A DNA stretch of 64,000 nt, taken from positions 53,589,181 to 53,653,180 of the forward strand of contig CM051025.1 in the NCBI GenBank assembly GCA_027627225.1. The letters run 5' to 3'. This document shows, in pieces, positions 1 through 11,795 of the stretch. Position numbers and translations under genes: made by a program. Source of the DNA: Congeria kusceri (Eukaryota > Mollusca > Bivalvia > Myida > Dreissenidae). The notes under the pieces were generated by a model, which saw only the letters and a list, made by a program, of their open reading frames with translations, was not told the origin of the DNA and did no database searches. Position 1 is the first letter of the stretch, and each line of letters begins with the position of its first letter.

Positions 1-371
1 GTCCAGTTTTGTAAAAATACATCTTTAATTCTTTCTTTAAACGCAATGAGAAACATATCTATATCCCCAACCCCTTGATATATCCACACATGAGAAAAAC
101 CTATACATTGTAATAAATTCTTAACATTATATGCCCATGACTTTGTTTCATTTTTGTATTCTTCATTTTCGAACATAATGTCATATATTATTTTTGCGTA
201 TTTGACAGGTTCCATTTGTAATATTTTACACATTAGTATTATTAAATATTATTACATATTTCAACATTAACAATGTATACGTTCTTTTTAATCAGATAAA
301 ATAAGTAGTCGTTGCATTATTTCATATAGTAATATTTTAAAAGTAAACAAGTAAGGCCAATACTTTCTTAC

Positions 372-432
372 CAACGGCTGAATCACGACTGACTGTATCT
401 GTATCTTTTGACGAGGACACATTAATCCTTGG
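372..432 (-). CDS. adhesion GPCR, cytoplasmic tail exon
   Basis: This 61-nt exon is bounded by AG (right) and GT (left) on the minus strand and is open in phase 0. It encodes a polar Ser/Thr/Asp-rich peptide containing SSSKDTDTVSRDSAV. It follows the exon at 663-764 in phase and fits the intracellular C-terminal tail of the receptor. It ends in phase 1, so at least one more coding exon should lie to the left, but I could not recognise one in bases 1-371. It could also be an alternative exon. Assignment rests on splice signals, phase and position, not on conserved sequence. Confidence 0.55.
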
Positions 433-662
433 CTGAAAGGTTAGTTAGTTTCTGAATGTTGTAACGTGGATTTATGCTAAGAAATATATGGGCTACATGA
501 ACTGTTACTTACATAAGAGAAGATACAGTTATCGTCTAATTAAATAAATTTTCTAATAGTTTTGTAATATTTTTGAACTTACAGTCAGTATAACATGAAT
601 AACAAGTAAATAACTATTTAGTAATCATGTGTTTGGTTAATCACAGTGTCGTACATACAAAC

Positions 663-764
663 CGGATCTTCCGAGACCCGTGTTGAAACAAAGGAGGCGC
701 TGTTTGTGGAAATGAACGATTTGCTGTCCTTCCTGTCTTTTCGCCTTTGTATTGCATTCCGAAT
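663..764 (-). CDS. adhesion GPCR, post-TM7 cytoplasmic exon
   Basis: This 102-nt exon (34 codons, phase 0-0) starts with IRNAIQRRKDRKDSKSF, a basic stretch of the kind that follows TM7 in family B GPCRs, and then becomes Ser/Thr-rich. The minus-strand acceptor (TTTTCTGTACAG) and donor (GTTTGT) are both present. It connects in phase to the TM7 exon at 909-950 and to the tail exon at 372-432. Confidence 0.75.
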
Positions 765-908
765 CTGTACAGAAAATAAGCAATGGTAAGTGTAAATCAT
801 ATTGTTAGTCCTTTGAAATCATAGAAGGAACATAATGCCTAGACAATTCAGTAGACAATGAGATCAGAAGTAGCATTTATCATTAAACTCGACTTTTAAC
901 AGCTTTAC

Positions 909-950
909 CTGAACGTATAGCACGCAATTTAAGACAAATATCACCAGTCC
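909..950 (-). CDS. adhesion GPCR, TM7 end exon
   Basis: A 42-nt micro-exon encodes exactly GLVIFVLNCVLYVQ. The preceding exon ends in ILQ, so the junction reads LQ-GLVIFVLNC, matching the adhesion-GPCR TM7 signature (N-S-L-Q-G-hydrophobic-C). The acceptor TATTTTAG and donor GTAAAG are both good, and the phase is 0-0. It is too short to appear as an open reading frame and was found by looking for the missing TM7 end. Confidence 0.85.
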
Positions 951-1170
951 CTAAAATACAAAATGAATGTGTAACTAACATCACAGTAAAATGAACAAAC
1001 TAGGGTAAAATGAGCTTTTATTAGATCTAGTTGAACGCGGTAAATATAGATATGCTCCTCCGCAACTTTGACAATACGTGAGGAAGAATCATGTTAGATA
1101 TTTAACAAATGTGTGCAATTATAATTGTCGTCTTAAACCATTTGTAATCGTACATTGAAGTGTAACATAC

Positions 1171-1297
1171 CTGCAAGATTTTGCATACTGCAAACACATA
1201 CTGGACCCAAGCCATGCTTTCACTCACGTAGAATAAGCCGATCACCCATGTACAGCCCATCAGCTGAAGTAGCACGCACAGACACCGGACACCAGCT
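1171..1297 (-). CDS. adhesion GPCR, TM6-ECL3-TM7 exon
   Basis: This 127-nt exon encodes TM6 with CLCVLLQLMGCTWVIGLFY and the start of TM7 with MAWVQYVFAVCKILQ. The GxTWxxG motif of TM6 and the F-x-V-C-x-x-L-Q motif of TM7 are hallmarks of adhesion (family B2, latrophilin-like) receptors. The second residue of the usual N-S-L-Q is changed (C-K-I-L-Q). Phases match on both sides. These receptors are plasma-membrane proteins with autoproteolysed (GAIN) ectodomains. The ectodomain and TM1-TM4 are not recognisable in this window, so the gene is seen only in part. Confidence 0.9.
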
Positions 1298-1518
1298 CTA
1301 AGAGCACATTGTACATAAAGCAAACTAATCAGTATACATACATGAAGTTAATTTTTCAACTTATATCCATTTTTATTTTTTCGCAAGTTTAAATTAACTT
1401 ATTTTTATGGCATATCAATTATTGTATACACTTTCAAAATAGACAAGATCTGCTTATATCTTCAAAATACCATTCCCATTTTTTCAACAAGTGCAAATAG
1501 TGAAATAGAATTACATAC

Positions 1519-1604
1519 TTCGATTGGTCCGATCTTGACTTTTCCGATAATGATTTAAAACGGAACATCGTCTTGCTAACCATAATAAGTACAACAAAGT
1601 TCGT
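1519..1604 (-). CDS. adhesion GPCR, TM5-ICL3 exon
   Basis: This 86-nt exon encodes TNFVVLIMVSKTMFRFKSL followed by a charged loop ending SRSDQS. It fits the cytoplasmic end of TM5 (NxVVLI-type) and the third intracellular loop. It ends in phase 2 and joins the TM6 exon at 1171-1297 in frame. The acceptor (TTTCAG) and donor (GTATGT) are both visible on the minus strand. It is the most upstream exon of this receptor that I could identify. Confidence 0.85.
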
Positions 1605-4140
1605 CTGAAATAATAATCATAATTATACAATATATTTAGTTAAAAGTTGTGTATGAATAATCATACTAAATGATTGTATATGACAATATTACAGTCTAAT
1701 GATGCTGTTATATTGACTGTGTACTTTAAAAAAAAAATAAGCGTTCGGTTTTGTCGTTTTTATACCACTGGAAAGTTAAACAAGTGAAACATAATTGATT
1801 TGTCTAATAAAACATCGAATGTAAACCTATAGATGTGTCTGTATATATATTGACAATGACAATATTGATCTTAACGTATAAAGTCTACAAGACGTTTTAG
1901 TATTGTGTTGGCAGGCCATGTTGAATCATGTTATGGTAAAACAGTTTAAAAAATAGTCTTTATTCCTAGTCTTAAGTCTAGAAATAGTTCGGTGAGTACG
2001 GGCCCAGTTGTATATACGGGTAGAGGGTTGAAGAACATGCTCAGCATTTTTGATACACAATATCTCATAGAAGTTACTAGGGGTGTAACAATATCACTGA
2101 CTCAAATATACACACAGTGAGATATTGTCCATATTGAAAGGCTTGTTAAAGGATAAAAATTCTAAACACATTTTAGATATTACCTTTTGCATTTAGTATG
2201 TCTATAACGTGTTGCAACAAAATATCATTTATAATTCCATTTAAACAAATTGTTAAGAAAAGTTTAAACACAACTGTGCACACATTATAACTTTCAATAA
2301 AACAAAATCGTACAGGCTATGGCAAAGTATTTACCATATCATACGAAAACTCACAAGACCATACGGACAATCAATGAAATATAGGAATAAATTGATGTGG
2401 CAGTCGTGTATCAATCACTCATTGTGTGGTCAACATACTGGCGCCTTACGTTTCAAGCGTCGAATTTTCATGGCGCAAGCACACACGGTTCACTAGCATG
2501 TCATATTGCTTCCTTGTGTAACACGGCTGGGCTCCAATGTAATTAACGTACAGCGACAGTAAGAATAAAACTTGACACCTGTCATTCGCCGCAAGAAACG
2601 TGGGTTTATTGCATAATGAACGCACGTTGCTATGAGCTTCGCATACATACACGATATTATGTGCATTCTTTAATACGGTATTGTCATTTTTCATACTATT
2701 AAAGTCTCTCTTTTGAACATGTGTTACAACCATAAAGCTAGTTTGCTTTTTAACAATTAAAAAAAATAACCATAATATCTTCTTAATGTGCATGCCAAAT
2801 TCAAAGACGTGAATGACAATAATACATGTAGAATCTTAGGAACAATATTGATATTAGTGTTGGTGCCAAGATACATTTGATGCCTTGTTTTCGAAAAAAA
2901 AAACAAGTGCTGTTCGTGCCATATTTATTATGTTGGCTGTGCGTTTTGTTGTAAAACATAATTCATGATACGATAGAAAAACGCCAGTCGCATGATTTGC
3001 AGACAATGCCACTGTCTGCTAAAACTTAAAACGTGCGGTAGACCTTCGGCGATTGCAGGTGACCTGTACGATGCCAGCATGAACTCCCCATGCTTTCCAA
3101 ACGCATACGTTTGTCTTAATCCTCAACCTTGAAGTTTGTCGGAGCCACAGTCCGCGGCTTAAACTACACCATAATTATAGAAGATGAACTAAGTGGCCCA
3201 TAATTGCATCATTTGATGACATAACTATTTCACATTCAGTGTTTATTAAATGAATTAATATGTAAGTGAATTAATGAATGAATGAATGAATGAGAAAGTA
3301 AGTGAATAAATGCGTATAGCGATGATTAGATGCTAGGTTCACTGTACCCCCCCCCCCCCCCGCAGGACAGCCTTTTCGGGGTCCGACCCTGGGTGGTCTG
3401 CTTAAACAAAAAACCTATATGTCGATATATGTTTATTAGCATTATTTGTATGTTACATAGTGACGCATAAATATTTAAGATGTATCCAGTCAAAATTGAA
3501 AAGAATTTTATGTGTCATATAAATAAAATAAAACCAGTTTTACATTCAAGAGACATATTGAGGGTTTTTCAGGTAGAAGAAAACAATTAAAACAATGCAT
3601 GATCCCATTTTTCACTAATATATTTTGCTCTTTATTTTAAGCAAAATACATTATTGGTATCGTTAAAGAAAAGTATGTGAAATGCCCCCAATATTTTGAT
3701 ACACGGTTCAAAAAGGAAATGAACTAATGCCTACAATGTTAACTTTCTTACATTACACTACATATATCAATACTGCCCATCCGCCTACTGGTACATTTCA
3801 TTTATATCTGTATTTCATCTACAACTATTTTTTTCCATGCCCGCGAAGTGTCATAGTGTCAACTTTTTATAAATATTACCATATTTTATTTTATGTTTAT
3901 TAAAACTACACCTATATGTTAAGTTGCCATTAAACAGCTCATAAAATATTCTTTTATATTTGAAAATTTACAGCTTATACGCCTCTTTAATCCTTAGTCT
4001 GTCTAAAACAAATTACCATGCATTTTGACTACAACATGCACTTAAATTGATTGAAAAATGTGAACGAACCACGGCTTAGTTTGGATTAATTATGTTCTCT
4101 ATAGGTTTGTTGCCAATGCATAATAACAAAAAAGATACAA
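1605..4140. other. AT-rich non-coding stretch with simple repeats
   Basis: No convincing gene. TM1-TM4 exons of the receptor were looked for here and not recognised. Simple sequence includes a TGAA repeat near 3263-3300 and a poly-C run near 3345-3361. Two slightly less AT-rich blocks (about 2430-2650 and 3000-3190) could hide exons but show no domain signature or paired splice signals. Confidence 0.5.
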
Positions 4141-4142
4141 CT

Positions 4143-4400
4143 ATCCTTATAACAAGGGCTGTCCACAAGGCAGTGTGCCCGACTATTCATTCCGCTTTGA
4201 TAACATACATATTCTGTACGTGACCTTACATAATGACCTCGCAGACACATGTGAAGTTTCAAAATATCTGCAATAGTTACAGAAACATATATAATTACTT
4301 TTAACTAAAGTACAAAAAAGGGGCTTAATTTGCCTAAAATACTGGTCACAGTTATCGCCAATGGTCAGTGACCTTATATTTAAAAACAAATACAACTAGC
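4143..4400 (+). repeat. dispersed repeat family C, short copy
   Basis: It resembles the start of the array at 12505-13230 in the same orientation. Shared features are the CTATTCATTC start, GTGACCTTA, GTGAAGTTTCAA, and AGTACAAAAAAGGGGCTTAATTTG followed by a diverged CAGTGACC. Here about one and a half units are kept. Confidence 0.7.
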
Positions 4401-6710
4401 CAGTAAAATAACGTCATGAATACTTTACCCTTAATTTATTGTATATGCTATTAAACACACTATTATGTGAATTTGGAATAAGATGGATTTTTTGTTCTCT
4501 TGGTTTTGATGCAGTTAATTAGATAAATGTGACAATTTAGCAAAGTAATTATATCAAATAGGCATTTTCATAAAAAAAAATATATAAAAAAATTGATATT
4601 ACCCACAAAAGTCCAGTTCTACGCTTTGTCAAAATGTTTACCCAAAAAAGCATAACCGTGTTCATGCATGCATGGACACAGTTTTTCAGGACCTGAAAAC
4701 TAGCAAAAAAGGCCCATACTTTGAAGAAAGAGTTATGAAAACAAAATTATTGAAACCATCAGTATTGTCTCAATTTAATAAAATCACTTAAACATCTTGA
4801 ACTTCTGAGATATGTGGTAGAAAAAAAACAAAGTCTATTCTATGTTTGACGTCTTATTCTAACTTCACATAATACAGTGTTTATTATTACATTAAATTAA
4901 CAATGTATTCAACCAAATATTTAAGTATTAACCAGACGGAACAGAAAGAATAATTTGAATGTTTTGGTGAAGGAGTCAGAAATGTTTTATCTGTGAAAAA
5001 TGTAGGCAATCCACAGAAGTTAAACAATAAATTCAAAATGTCCTGATAAGCCAATATTTGTCATATTTTTATCACCTGCTCCAACCTTAACATAACATTA
5101 TATGCCAGTTCATTCATAATGTTTTGCATGATGCCACTAGACTTACAAACCAACACTGGCAAATACTGCTTTGTAGAGGAAACTAGGACTTTCATTAGAA
5201 GTGATAAGTACCCCATTGGTTACAGGAAACACAAGCAGGTCATTTGTAACCTATGAAAGAAATGCAGCTCACTCCAAAAATAATAAAATATGTCAAATCC
5301 ACATAATTTTGGCATTGCAACATTTAAACATCAAAGATTTCAATACATTCATAAATGCAGTAAGTTAACAAGACAGTATGTTATTATGTACAGCAAAAAT
5401 GTATGTACATACATAGCAATGTCATGCAAGACAAACATTATGTGAGGCATGTTCAAACAGTAATTTGACCAATCTAAAATAACTAAAAAATGAAATTATA
5501 TTAGAAGACAAATCATCAAAAGGAAAATACAACACATACACACAGAGGAACACTTTTACGTCATTCACTGAACACTACACAACACATGTTACTACAATGT
5601 TAAGATGTGTAGGGTATAAATAACAAAAAACGTTAAAAGAACATTCTGGCATAAGCAAAAAAGAATATTGTTGGCCAGTAAGAAAAACTAAATGAGCGAT
5701 AGGGGTTCAAATGTTCAAACATATACTGTTTTTCATTATACATGAATGAATATTAAAGATCAAAAGGACAGTACAAGATAAGAAAAACAGGTTAACAGGT
5801 GGAAATATTTCCAAAATTATATTTTTCTAAAGCAAGAAAAGCATTCAAACATAGTATCATGTTATGTTTCCGTTTGTCATACAGACCCATCTTTCAGGTA
5901 TTCAAAAATGTGTAACAACAACATAGCATCAATTAATATTTTTGAGCTAAACATTTATATATTTATACTAAGTCTTATGTCAGCAGAATCAATTATTTTA
6001 AAGTGAAAAAAACGAAAGCAATTACACAACAATAAAGAGATTGCAAATCCCTTAACAAGATGGCCAAAAGCGGCTGCAGTCAGAAAAGCTGCCAAGAGTT
6101 TTTATTTAACTCTAGGCACAGTCCCTGCAGAATAATATGTCCTGATTCAGTTAATACACATAACATTTAAAACTGTGTGACCTGACCAACAAACATTGAT
6201 GCAGAGAGTGAAAATATGTTTAAGTTACCTCAAATTCGGTTAAAGCTGTTGACCACTTACAGACCAAAAGATACCAGGGTTCTGTTTTAAGATTCTAACC
6301 TACGACCGTCAGAATCAAAAGATTGTCTATGAAACCGCTTGACCATCCAGACTTACAAATATTAGTATGGATGTTTTATGCTATGTAACATGTTTCCCCA
6401 AATACTGACGAAAACCGTTACAAACGCTTGATGATTTTATCCATTTCAATTGATGACTTTTCATAAGAACGCTATATTTCCAATATATCTGTTGGTCAGT
6501 AGTGTGGTTTCGCTAGTTTATATATACTGTATTTTTCTTTTCTGGATATTGACAAAAGTTGCAAAAATTGTCAATTTGCCGATCTGTGAACAAGTCCCTT
6601 TAAATTACTATAATAGGTTCAGGAATTTGGTAGTGGACTGGTTTAAGAATATATATGTGTGTACAACCTACATACAGACAAACGCAGCATCTCAACCATA
6701 TCATGAGAAC
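4401..6710. other. no recognisable gene
   Basis: A long AT-rich stretch with scattered stops in all frames. I see no domain, no paired splice signals around an open block, and no strong tandem structure. Confidence 0.5.
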
Positions 6711-6719
6711 TAACTATAT

Positions 6720-7521
6720 CATTGAAATCAGAGTGTACCACCACCAGATAAGGGGGGGGGGCATATAATACAAAACCCCTTGTGAGGTGATTATTGTGAT
6801 GGCTATGCTATATTTAGTCTGAAACTCTACTTCGTGTGTAATTTTATGGTCACAAACTGTGAAAGATTGGTGAAGACTGAATGAAAAATGGAAAATGTAT
6901 TTTCTGGAAAATTTCAATTTTTGCAAAAAAAATTTCAAAAAGGGTAATATCTCTGGTATTTCTGGTCCAATCTTGCTTAAATTTGACTTTACTTAAAATC
7001 CCATGGTCATAAACAAACTATGCAAGAATAGTGCAAAATGAATAAAAATTGATGTCTCTATCCTGAATAATGTATATTTTTGCATTTTTTTTCACAAACA
7101 AAAAGTAATAACTCTGGTATTCTGACCCGATCTTGCTGATATTTTACTTCACATGTAATCTTCTGGTCATAGACAAAATGTGCAAGATTGGTGAAGATTG
7201 GTGAAGATTGGATGAAAAATAAAGTTTCTAGCCTGAACAGTGTCAATTTTTGTATTTTTCTTCACAAACAAATAACTCCAGACTGTGTACCACAATCTTA
7301 CCCATTTTTGGCTCCTGCTGAGATCTGACGGTCATACACAAACTGTGAGAGTTTGGTAAAGATTGGAAAATAAAGTCTATATGTTGCAAAAAGGCATATT
7401 TGCATTTATTTGCATGTAAAAGGAGCAATAACTCTAGTGTCGCTGGTGTGAGCAAATTGTTGACGGGGGAATGACGGCATACGGAAGACGCGGAGAGGTC
7501 CATTTACCAATAGCTCATCTA
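6720..7521 (+). repeat. tandem repeat family A, first array
   Basis: Diverged units of about 160 bp repeat the series TGGTCATA(G/A)ACAAACTGTG, GGTGAAGATTGGATGAAAAAT, CTATCCTGAATAATGTC, TTTTTGCATTTTT and GCAATAACTCTGG. TGGTCA-type marks fall near 6846, 7003, 7164 and 7330. The array ends with GTTGACGG...ACGGCATACGGAAGACG and an AATAGCTCA tail. The same family lies at 14480-15281 in the same orientation. Open frames here are by-products of the repeat. Confidence 0.85.
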
Positions 7522-8121
7522 AACAAGAGGGCTAAAAGGCCTCAGGTCGCTCACCAGAGAGGGTTCACAAGCGTTTCTTCATTTTGCCCTAATAACCTAG
7601 TTTTTGAAGTTTTTAGCAAGCTTCAAGATTTGTTGATAAATATGTCCTCTAGAGTGGTCACACGCTTTTAAGTTTTCAATATAGCCATATAAGGAAAACT
7701 TCCCCGCCCCCTAGCTACCATGTTTTTCAATGGAGCGGAACCAACCTAATTTTCATCAAAACGGATGTACTTAAATAGTTTCATGATTATTGCGCAAAAA
7801 TATGACATTTAGAAGTGTTCACAAACTTTTCCTATAGATATATAAGGAAAACTGCCCCACACCCTGGAGGCCATGTTGTTCAACAGAGCAGAACCATTTT
7901 TCTTACATTTTGACCTAGTGACCTAGTTTTTGATCCCACATGACCCAGTTTCGAACTCAGCCTAGCATTCATTTGGGATAAGTGCTATGGGCAAGTTGAA
8001 TGGAGATTGGTCAATAAATGTGGTCTCTAGAGCGTTAACGAGGCAAATACTGACAATGCATGACAGACAAAAGGCGATCACAAAAGCTCACCATAAGCAT
8101 GCTGTGCTCAGGTGGGCTAAA
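7522..8121 (+). repeat. dispersed repeat family B
   Basis: It starts AAACAAGAGGGCTAAAAGG...TCGCTCACC and ends GTGCTCAGGTGGGCTAAAG, so its ends are imperfect inverted GCTCACC/GGTGGGC motifs. Internal units contain GGAAAACTGCCCC, CCATGTT and AACAGAGCAGAACCATTT. The same unit is embedded in every intron of the CCP exon array at 50.6-56.3 kb. Confidence 0.75.
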
Positions 8122-8139
8122 GAACATCATAGAGTTGCA

Positions 8140-9160
8140 ATGACCTATGACAACCCCTACTAATTTAACATTGTGCAATACCTTCATACTGCACATAATC
8201 TGTAGATAAATAAAGTTTTATAAACAAATCCCAATTTTCCCTACAGTATTAAGATCTTTTTTTCAATTTTGAGTAACATGGACCAGACATTTGACCTCTG
8301 ATGAAAAAAAAATCTTGTTCATACACCTCATATTGCCCTTTATGTGTATACCTATTTTTTTGATCACATTTTATGTACTTTTCGAGTATTTGCAGTACTA
8401 AGTGTTATTCAAGTTTTTTTGACAGGTACCTGACCTTTGAAAAATAAAACTCTGTGCATAACCATTACATTGACTTCATATGTATACCAAGTTTCATTAA
8501 AGTATTTTCGGTACATTTTGAGTTATGACAAGATCCAGTTTTTGCACACAGATGGAAGGATGACTAACAAACAGAGAGACACACGGAGGGCAAACCTATA
8601 GTTCAATCTGTGTACAAAGTTTCATGTGATTTTCGAATTATTACAGTATTAGAAGTTTTATTTCTACTTTAATGAAAGCCTCAGGACCTTTAACCTCTAG
8701 TTAAAAATTAAAAGGCCGTGCCTAAGCCTCACTTTAGTGTTTAAATGTACACCAAGTTTCATGAAAGTATCTTCAGTACTTTCTCAGTTATGGCATCATC
8801 AATGTTTTGTGGATAGACAGACAGATGAACGAACAGACAGACTAAGAGAAGGAGGGCACACCTACAGTCCAATCGGTGTACGAAGTTTCATGAACATATC
8901 TTATGATGTACTTTTCGATTTATAAGAGTATTACATTTATTTCTATTTTTTGTAACAGCCGAGTGACCTTTGACTCTGGTAAAAAAAAATGAAGGGTTGT
9001 GCATAAACCTCACATTGCCATTGATATGTATGCCAAGTTTCAGCGAAGTATCTTCAATACTTTAGGTATTGCAGGATGAAGGATTTTTGATCCCACATGA
9101 CCCACGGACGAACGGACAGAAGAAGGGAAAACCTATAGTCCCCTCCAGTGAGACACCGGA
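8140..9160 (+). repeat. tandem repeat family D
   Basis: Diverged units of about 135-148 bp are marked by ACCAAGTTTCAT(G/T)AAAGTAT and by GAGTTATGaca near 8489, 8621, 8752, 8888 and 9037. Several units carry a GACAGACAG/ACGGACGG tail followed by CCTATAGTCC. No coding function. Confidence 0.8.
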
Positions 9161-9334
9161 AGTGGACGTAAAAGGAACTAGTCTCTGTTGGTTCATGTCA
9201 TGTATTGTTTGTAAAAATAGTTTTCAAGTTTATGCCACAAACTTATACACACTTCTTACATTATGCTACTCGGAAGCAGACTGGATGTCATGTGATATAT
9301 GTATGAGTAAAGAATGTTCAAATATATGACTTAC

Positions 9335-9900
9335 AGGTTTATTTTCGGCCTTTGTTCCCGATGAAGCTGACCCACTTTTAGCAGCAGCACAGGTAGAGTT
9401 CCTTGATACAGTAGCAGCATCTGTATCCACACTGTTAGCTTCATTAGTAGTTACCACAGAGTCTACTTGCTGACAAGCAGCGTCAACTCTCACAGTGTTC
9501 CCTCGCTGAGTAGCAGCTTCATTAGTCAAAGAGTTCCCTTGGCAAGTAGCAGCTTCAACTCTCACAGTTTTTCTTCGCTGAGTAGCAGCTTCATCAATCA
9601 AAGAGTTCACTTGACAAGTAGCAGCGTCAACTCTAACAGTGTTCCTTCGCTGAGTAGCAGTTTCAACACAACAAGAGTTCCCTTGACAAGTAGCGGAGTC
9701 AATTCTCACAGTGTTCCTTCGCTGAGTAGCAGCTTCATCACTCAAAGAGTCCCCTTGGCAAGTAGCAGCGTCAACAGCTTCATCACTCAAAGAGTTCCCT
9801 TGACAAGTAGCAGCGTCAACTCTCACAGTGTTCCTTCAATGAGTAGCAGCTTCATCACTCAAAGAGTTCCCTCGTTAAGTAGCAGCATCAAGTCTAGAGA
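9335..9900 (-). repeat. 72-bp minisatellite open on both strands, possible minus-strand exon
   Basis: From about 9470 to 9890 a 72-bp unit, itself two related 36-bp halves, repeats about six times. The minus frame reads ATQRRNTVRVDAATCQGNSL and the plus frame is a Ser-rich repeat. At the left end a non-repeat minus-strand stretch encodes TVSRNSTCAAAKSGSASSG and ends at a consensus donor (CCT-GTAAGT, 9331-9334). That suggests the minus strand is, or was, exonic. A stop (TGA) in the minus frame near 9835 breaks the repeat frame on its upstream side. The exon start is not determined. Confidence 0.45.
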
Positions 9901-9927
9901 AACAACACCGAAGCATTAGGGTAATTT

Positions 9928-10110
9928 TCTATGAAGTCGTATGCTTTATAGTATAATGTAACCCAAAATGGCAAACCTGCACATGCCCAAAATTAATCTA
10001 TTAGGCAAAATAGTCGGGCTGCAAAGGCACGTGAATTTACTGATTAATAGACCATTATCCCCGAAAAAAGAACACTTTTTGTTCGTTAACACACCGCTAT
10101 GTAATAATAA
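9928..10110 (-). repeat. inverted partner of the repeat at 13740-13965
   Basis: Read on the minus strand, this block closely matches the plus strand of about 13790-13965. Shared landmarks are GGTGTGTTAACAAACAAAAAG, GTCTATTGATCAGTAAA..CACGTGCC and GGGTTAC..TATACTATAAAG. The two copies lie 3.7 kb apart in opposite orientation. Confidence 0.85.
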
Positions 10111-10164
10111 GAAATAATACAGAATACACCCATGTGTTAACAAAATGAAAATGTGTGCGCCTTA

Positions 10165-10630
10165 ATAAAGAGTGGTCTCCTTAGACTGGTTTCCTACTTT
10201 TAAGACATATATAGAACCAATAAATGTTTTCGCTAAGACTGGTGTCATTATACTTTCACAATTTGTGTAGAAATAATGATTAATGGGTGGTCTCCCAAGG
10301 ACTGGTTTCATACTTTCGACTTAAATAGCAATAAGGAGTTGTCTCCCTAAGACTGGTTTCATACTTTCAACACTTATATAGCAATAATGAGTTGTCTCCC
10401 TAAGAATGGTTTCATACTTTCAAGACTTATATAGCAATAATGAGTGGTCTCCCTAAGACTGGTTTCACACTTTCAAGACTTATATAGCAATAATGAGTGG
10501 TCTCCCTAAGACTGGTTTTATACTTTCAAGACTTCTATAACAAAAAGTTGTGGTCTCCCTAAGACTGGTTTCATACTTTCAAGACTAAAATAACAAAAAT
10601 GAGTTGTCTACCTCAGACTGCTTTCATAGA
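10165..10630 (+). repeat. 54-bp tandem repeat
   Basis: About eight copies of a unit with core GTGGTCTCCCTAAGACTGG followed by TTTCATACTTTCAAGACTTATATAGCAATAATGA. Period is about 54 bp, and the middle copies are nearly identical. A related GTGGTCTCTTAAGACAGGTT lies in an inverted pair at about 63665-63722. Confidence 0.9.
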
Positions 10631-11400
10631 CCTTTATACCAAATATAAAACCTCTGAACCAAGAGGGTTCAGAAAAGAATTAGTTTTAAGTTGAATTACT
10701 AAAAAAGGTCTAAATATACAATGTGAACCCTGGGGTGTGGCCAGTTTTGTCCCTATGGGCATAATATGAACAATCTTCATTGCTATACGTTGTTAGATAT
10801 CGCATATGAAACCTCTGGGTCCTGTGGTTTCAGATGAGAAGATTTTTAGTCATTATACTATTTAGGTCTACCAGTATGTAAACAATATGACACCCAGTGT
10901 TAACCCCAGGGGCATAATTTGAACAATGTTTGTAGAGGACCACTATACAATAATACATATCAAGTATTAAACCTCTTGGCCTCATGGTTTCAGAAAAGAC
11001 TTTTAAAGTCATTCTGCTATTTAAGTCTATAGAAACTACATGACAATAGGGGCCTGAATAATTTTAAGAAACTTCGTAGCGGACCATAAGTTAATGTCAG
11101 ACATCAAATATAAAAGCCCTGCGCTTTGCGGTTCCTGCGGAGAAGTTTTCACTTTTTAAATATATTTTTAGCTCTGGTATACTACATATGCACAGGACTG
11201 GAATGATTTGAACAACTTTGAAAGAGGGTCACCAAAGGATCATTCCTGTTGTTTCATGAAAATCTGCCAACGGTTAAGAGATGTAATCTGAATGAAAATG
11301 ATGACAGACGACGCACAATAGAAAAGGTGATTGCAGAATGTTTTTGGAGGATTTCCTGAGAAAGTAAATTAATATATTAGAGAATAATAGGCAAATGCAT
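10631..11400. other. diverged repeat, no gene
   Basis: It holds weak repeated phrases of the type AAACCTCT(T/G)GG..TTTCAGA and ATTATACTATTTAGGTCTA, with a period near 170 bp, in the style of the other arrays. No coding signature. Confidence 0.45.
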
Positions 11401-11634
11401 TACCTCTGATTAGTTTCTCTTTGAACTGGAACTAACAAAAATAAAAGAATACGTAAGTTGTAACAAACATTTAACAGTAACTTATTAAATTAAATTTGTA
11501 TTATAAAACATAATGGTATTAACCATTTCATTAAGGCAAAAATCAAATTAAACTATATATCCTGAACAAGATTATCATCATGCATAAAATATATGAGGTG
11601 ACCAACTGTTCTCGAGTCTTTAAACATAAATTTT

Positions 11635-11660
11635 AGTGTGTGTGTGTGTGTGTGTGTGCT
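11635..11660 (+). repeat. (TG)n microsatellite
   Basis: Uninterrupted TG dinucleotide run of about 11-12 units. Confidence 0.95.
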
Positions 11661-11699
11661 TTTTTCTTTGAATTATTTAATAATATGTTTGTTTCATAC

Positions 11700-11795
11700 C
11701 TATAGACGATTCTCCACTATCTGTTTCACTAATATATTTGTCACTCTCTGAAACAGTCTGGAACTTGCCCACATCAAAAGGATCTGAATCAGTAT
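11700..11795 (-). CDS. acidic Ser/Thr-rich exon, gene unknown
   Basis: This 96-nt phase 1-1 exon has a minus-strand acceptor (CTTTTAAAG) and a strong donor (TATAG-GTATGAAAC). It encodes a peptide containing DTDSDPFDVGKFQTVSES and ISETDSGESS, a low-complexity acidic region with no recognised domain. A possible 22-nt mini-exon at 11404-11425 would follow in phase. It may belong to the same transcript as the SET exon at 14206-14404, but this is not shown. Confidence 0.5.
   Translation of the reverse strand: MLIQILLMWASSRLFQRVTNILVKQIVENRL

Noticed and set aside
2446..2793. Minus-strand 115-codon frame as a possible receptor ectodomain or TM1-4 exon
   Set aside because: No family B GPCR motif or clear splice pair. 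The hydrophobic part does not resemble TM1-TM4.
9467..9919. Plus-strand Ser-rich 150-codon frame
   Set aside because: It follows from the 72-bp repeat and is antisense to the frame that leads into a splice donor. I keep only the minisatellite with its possible minus-strand exon.
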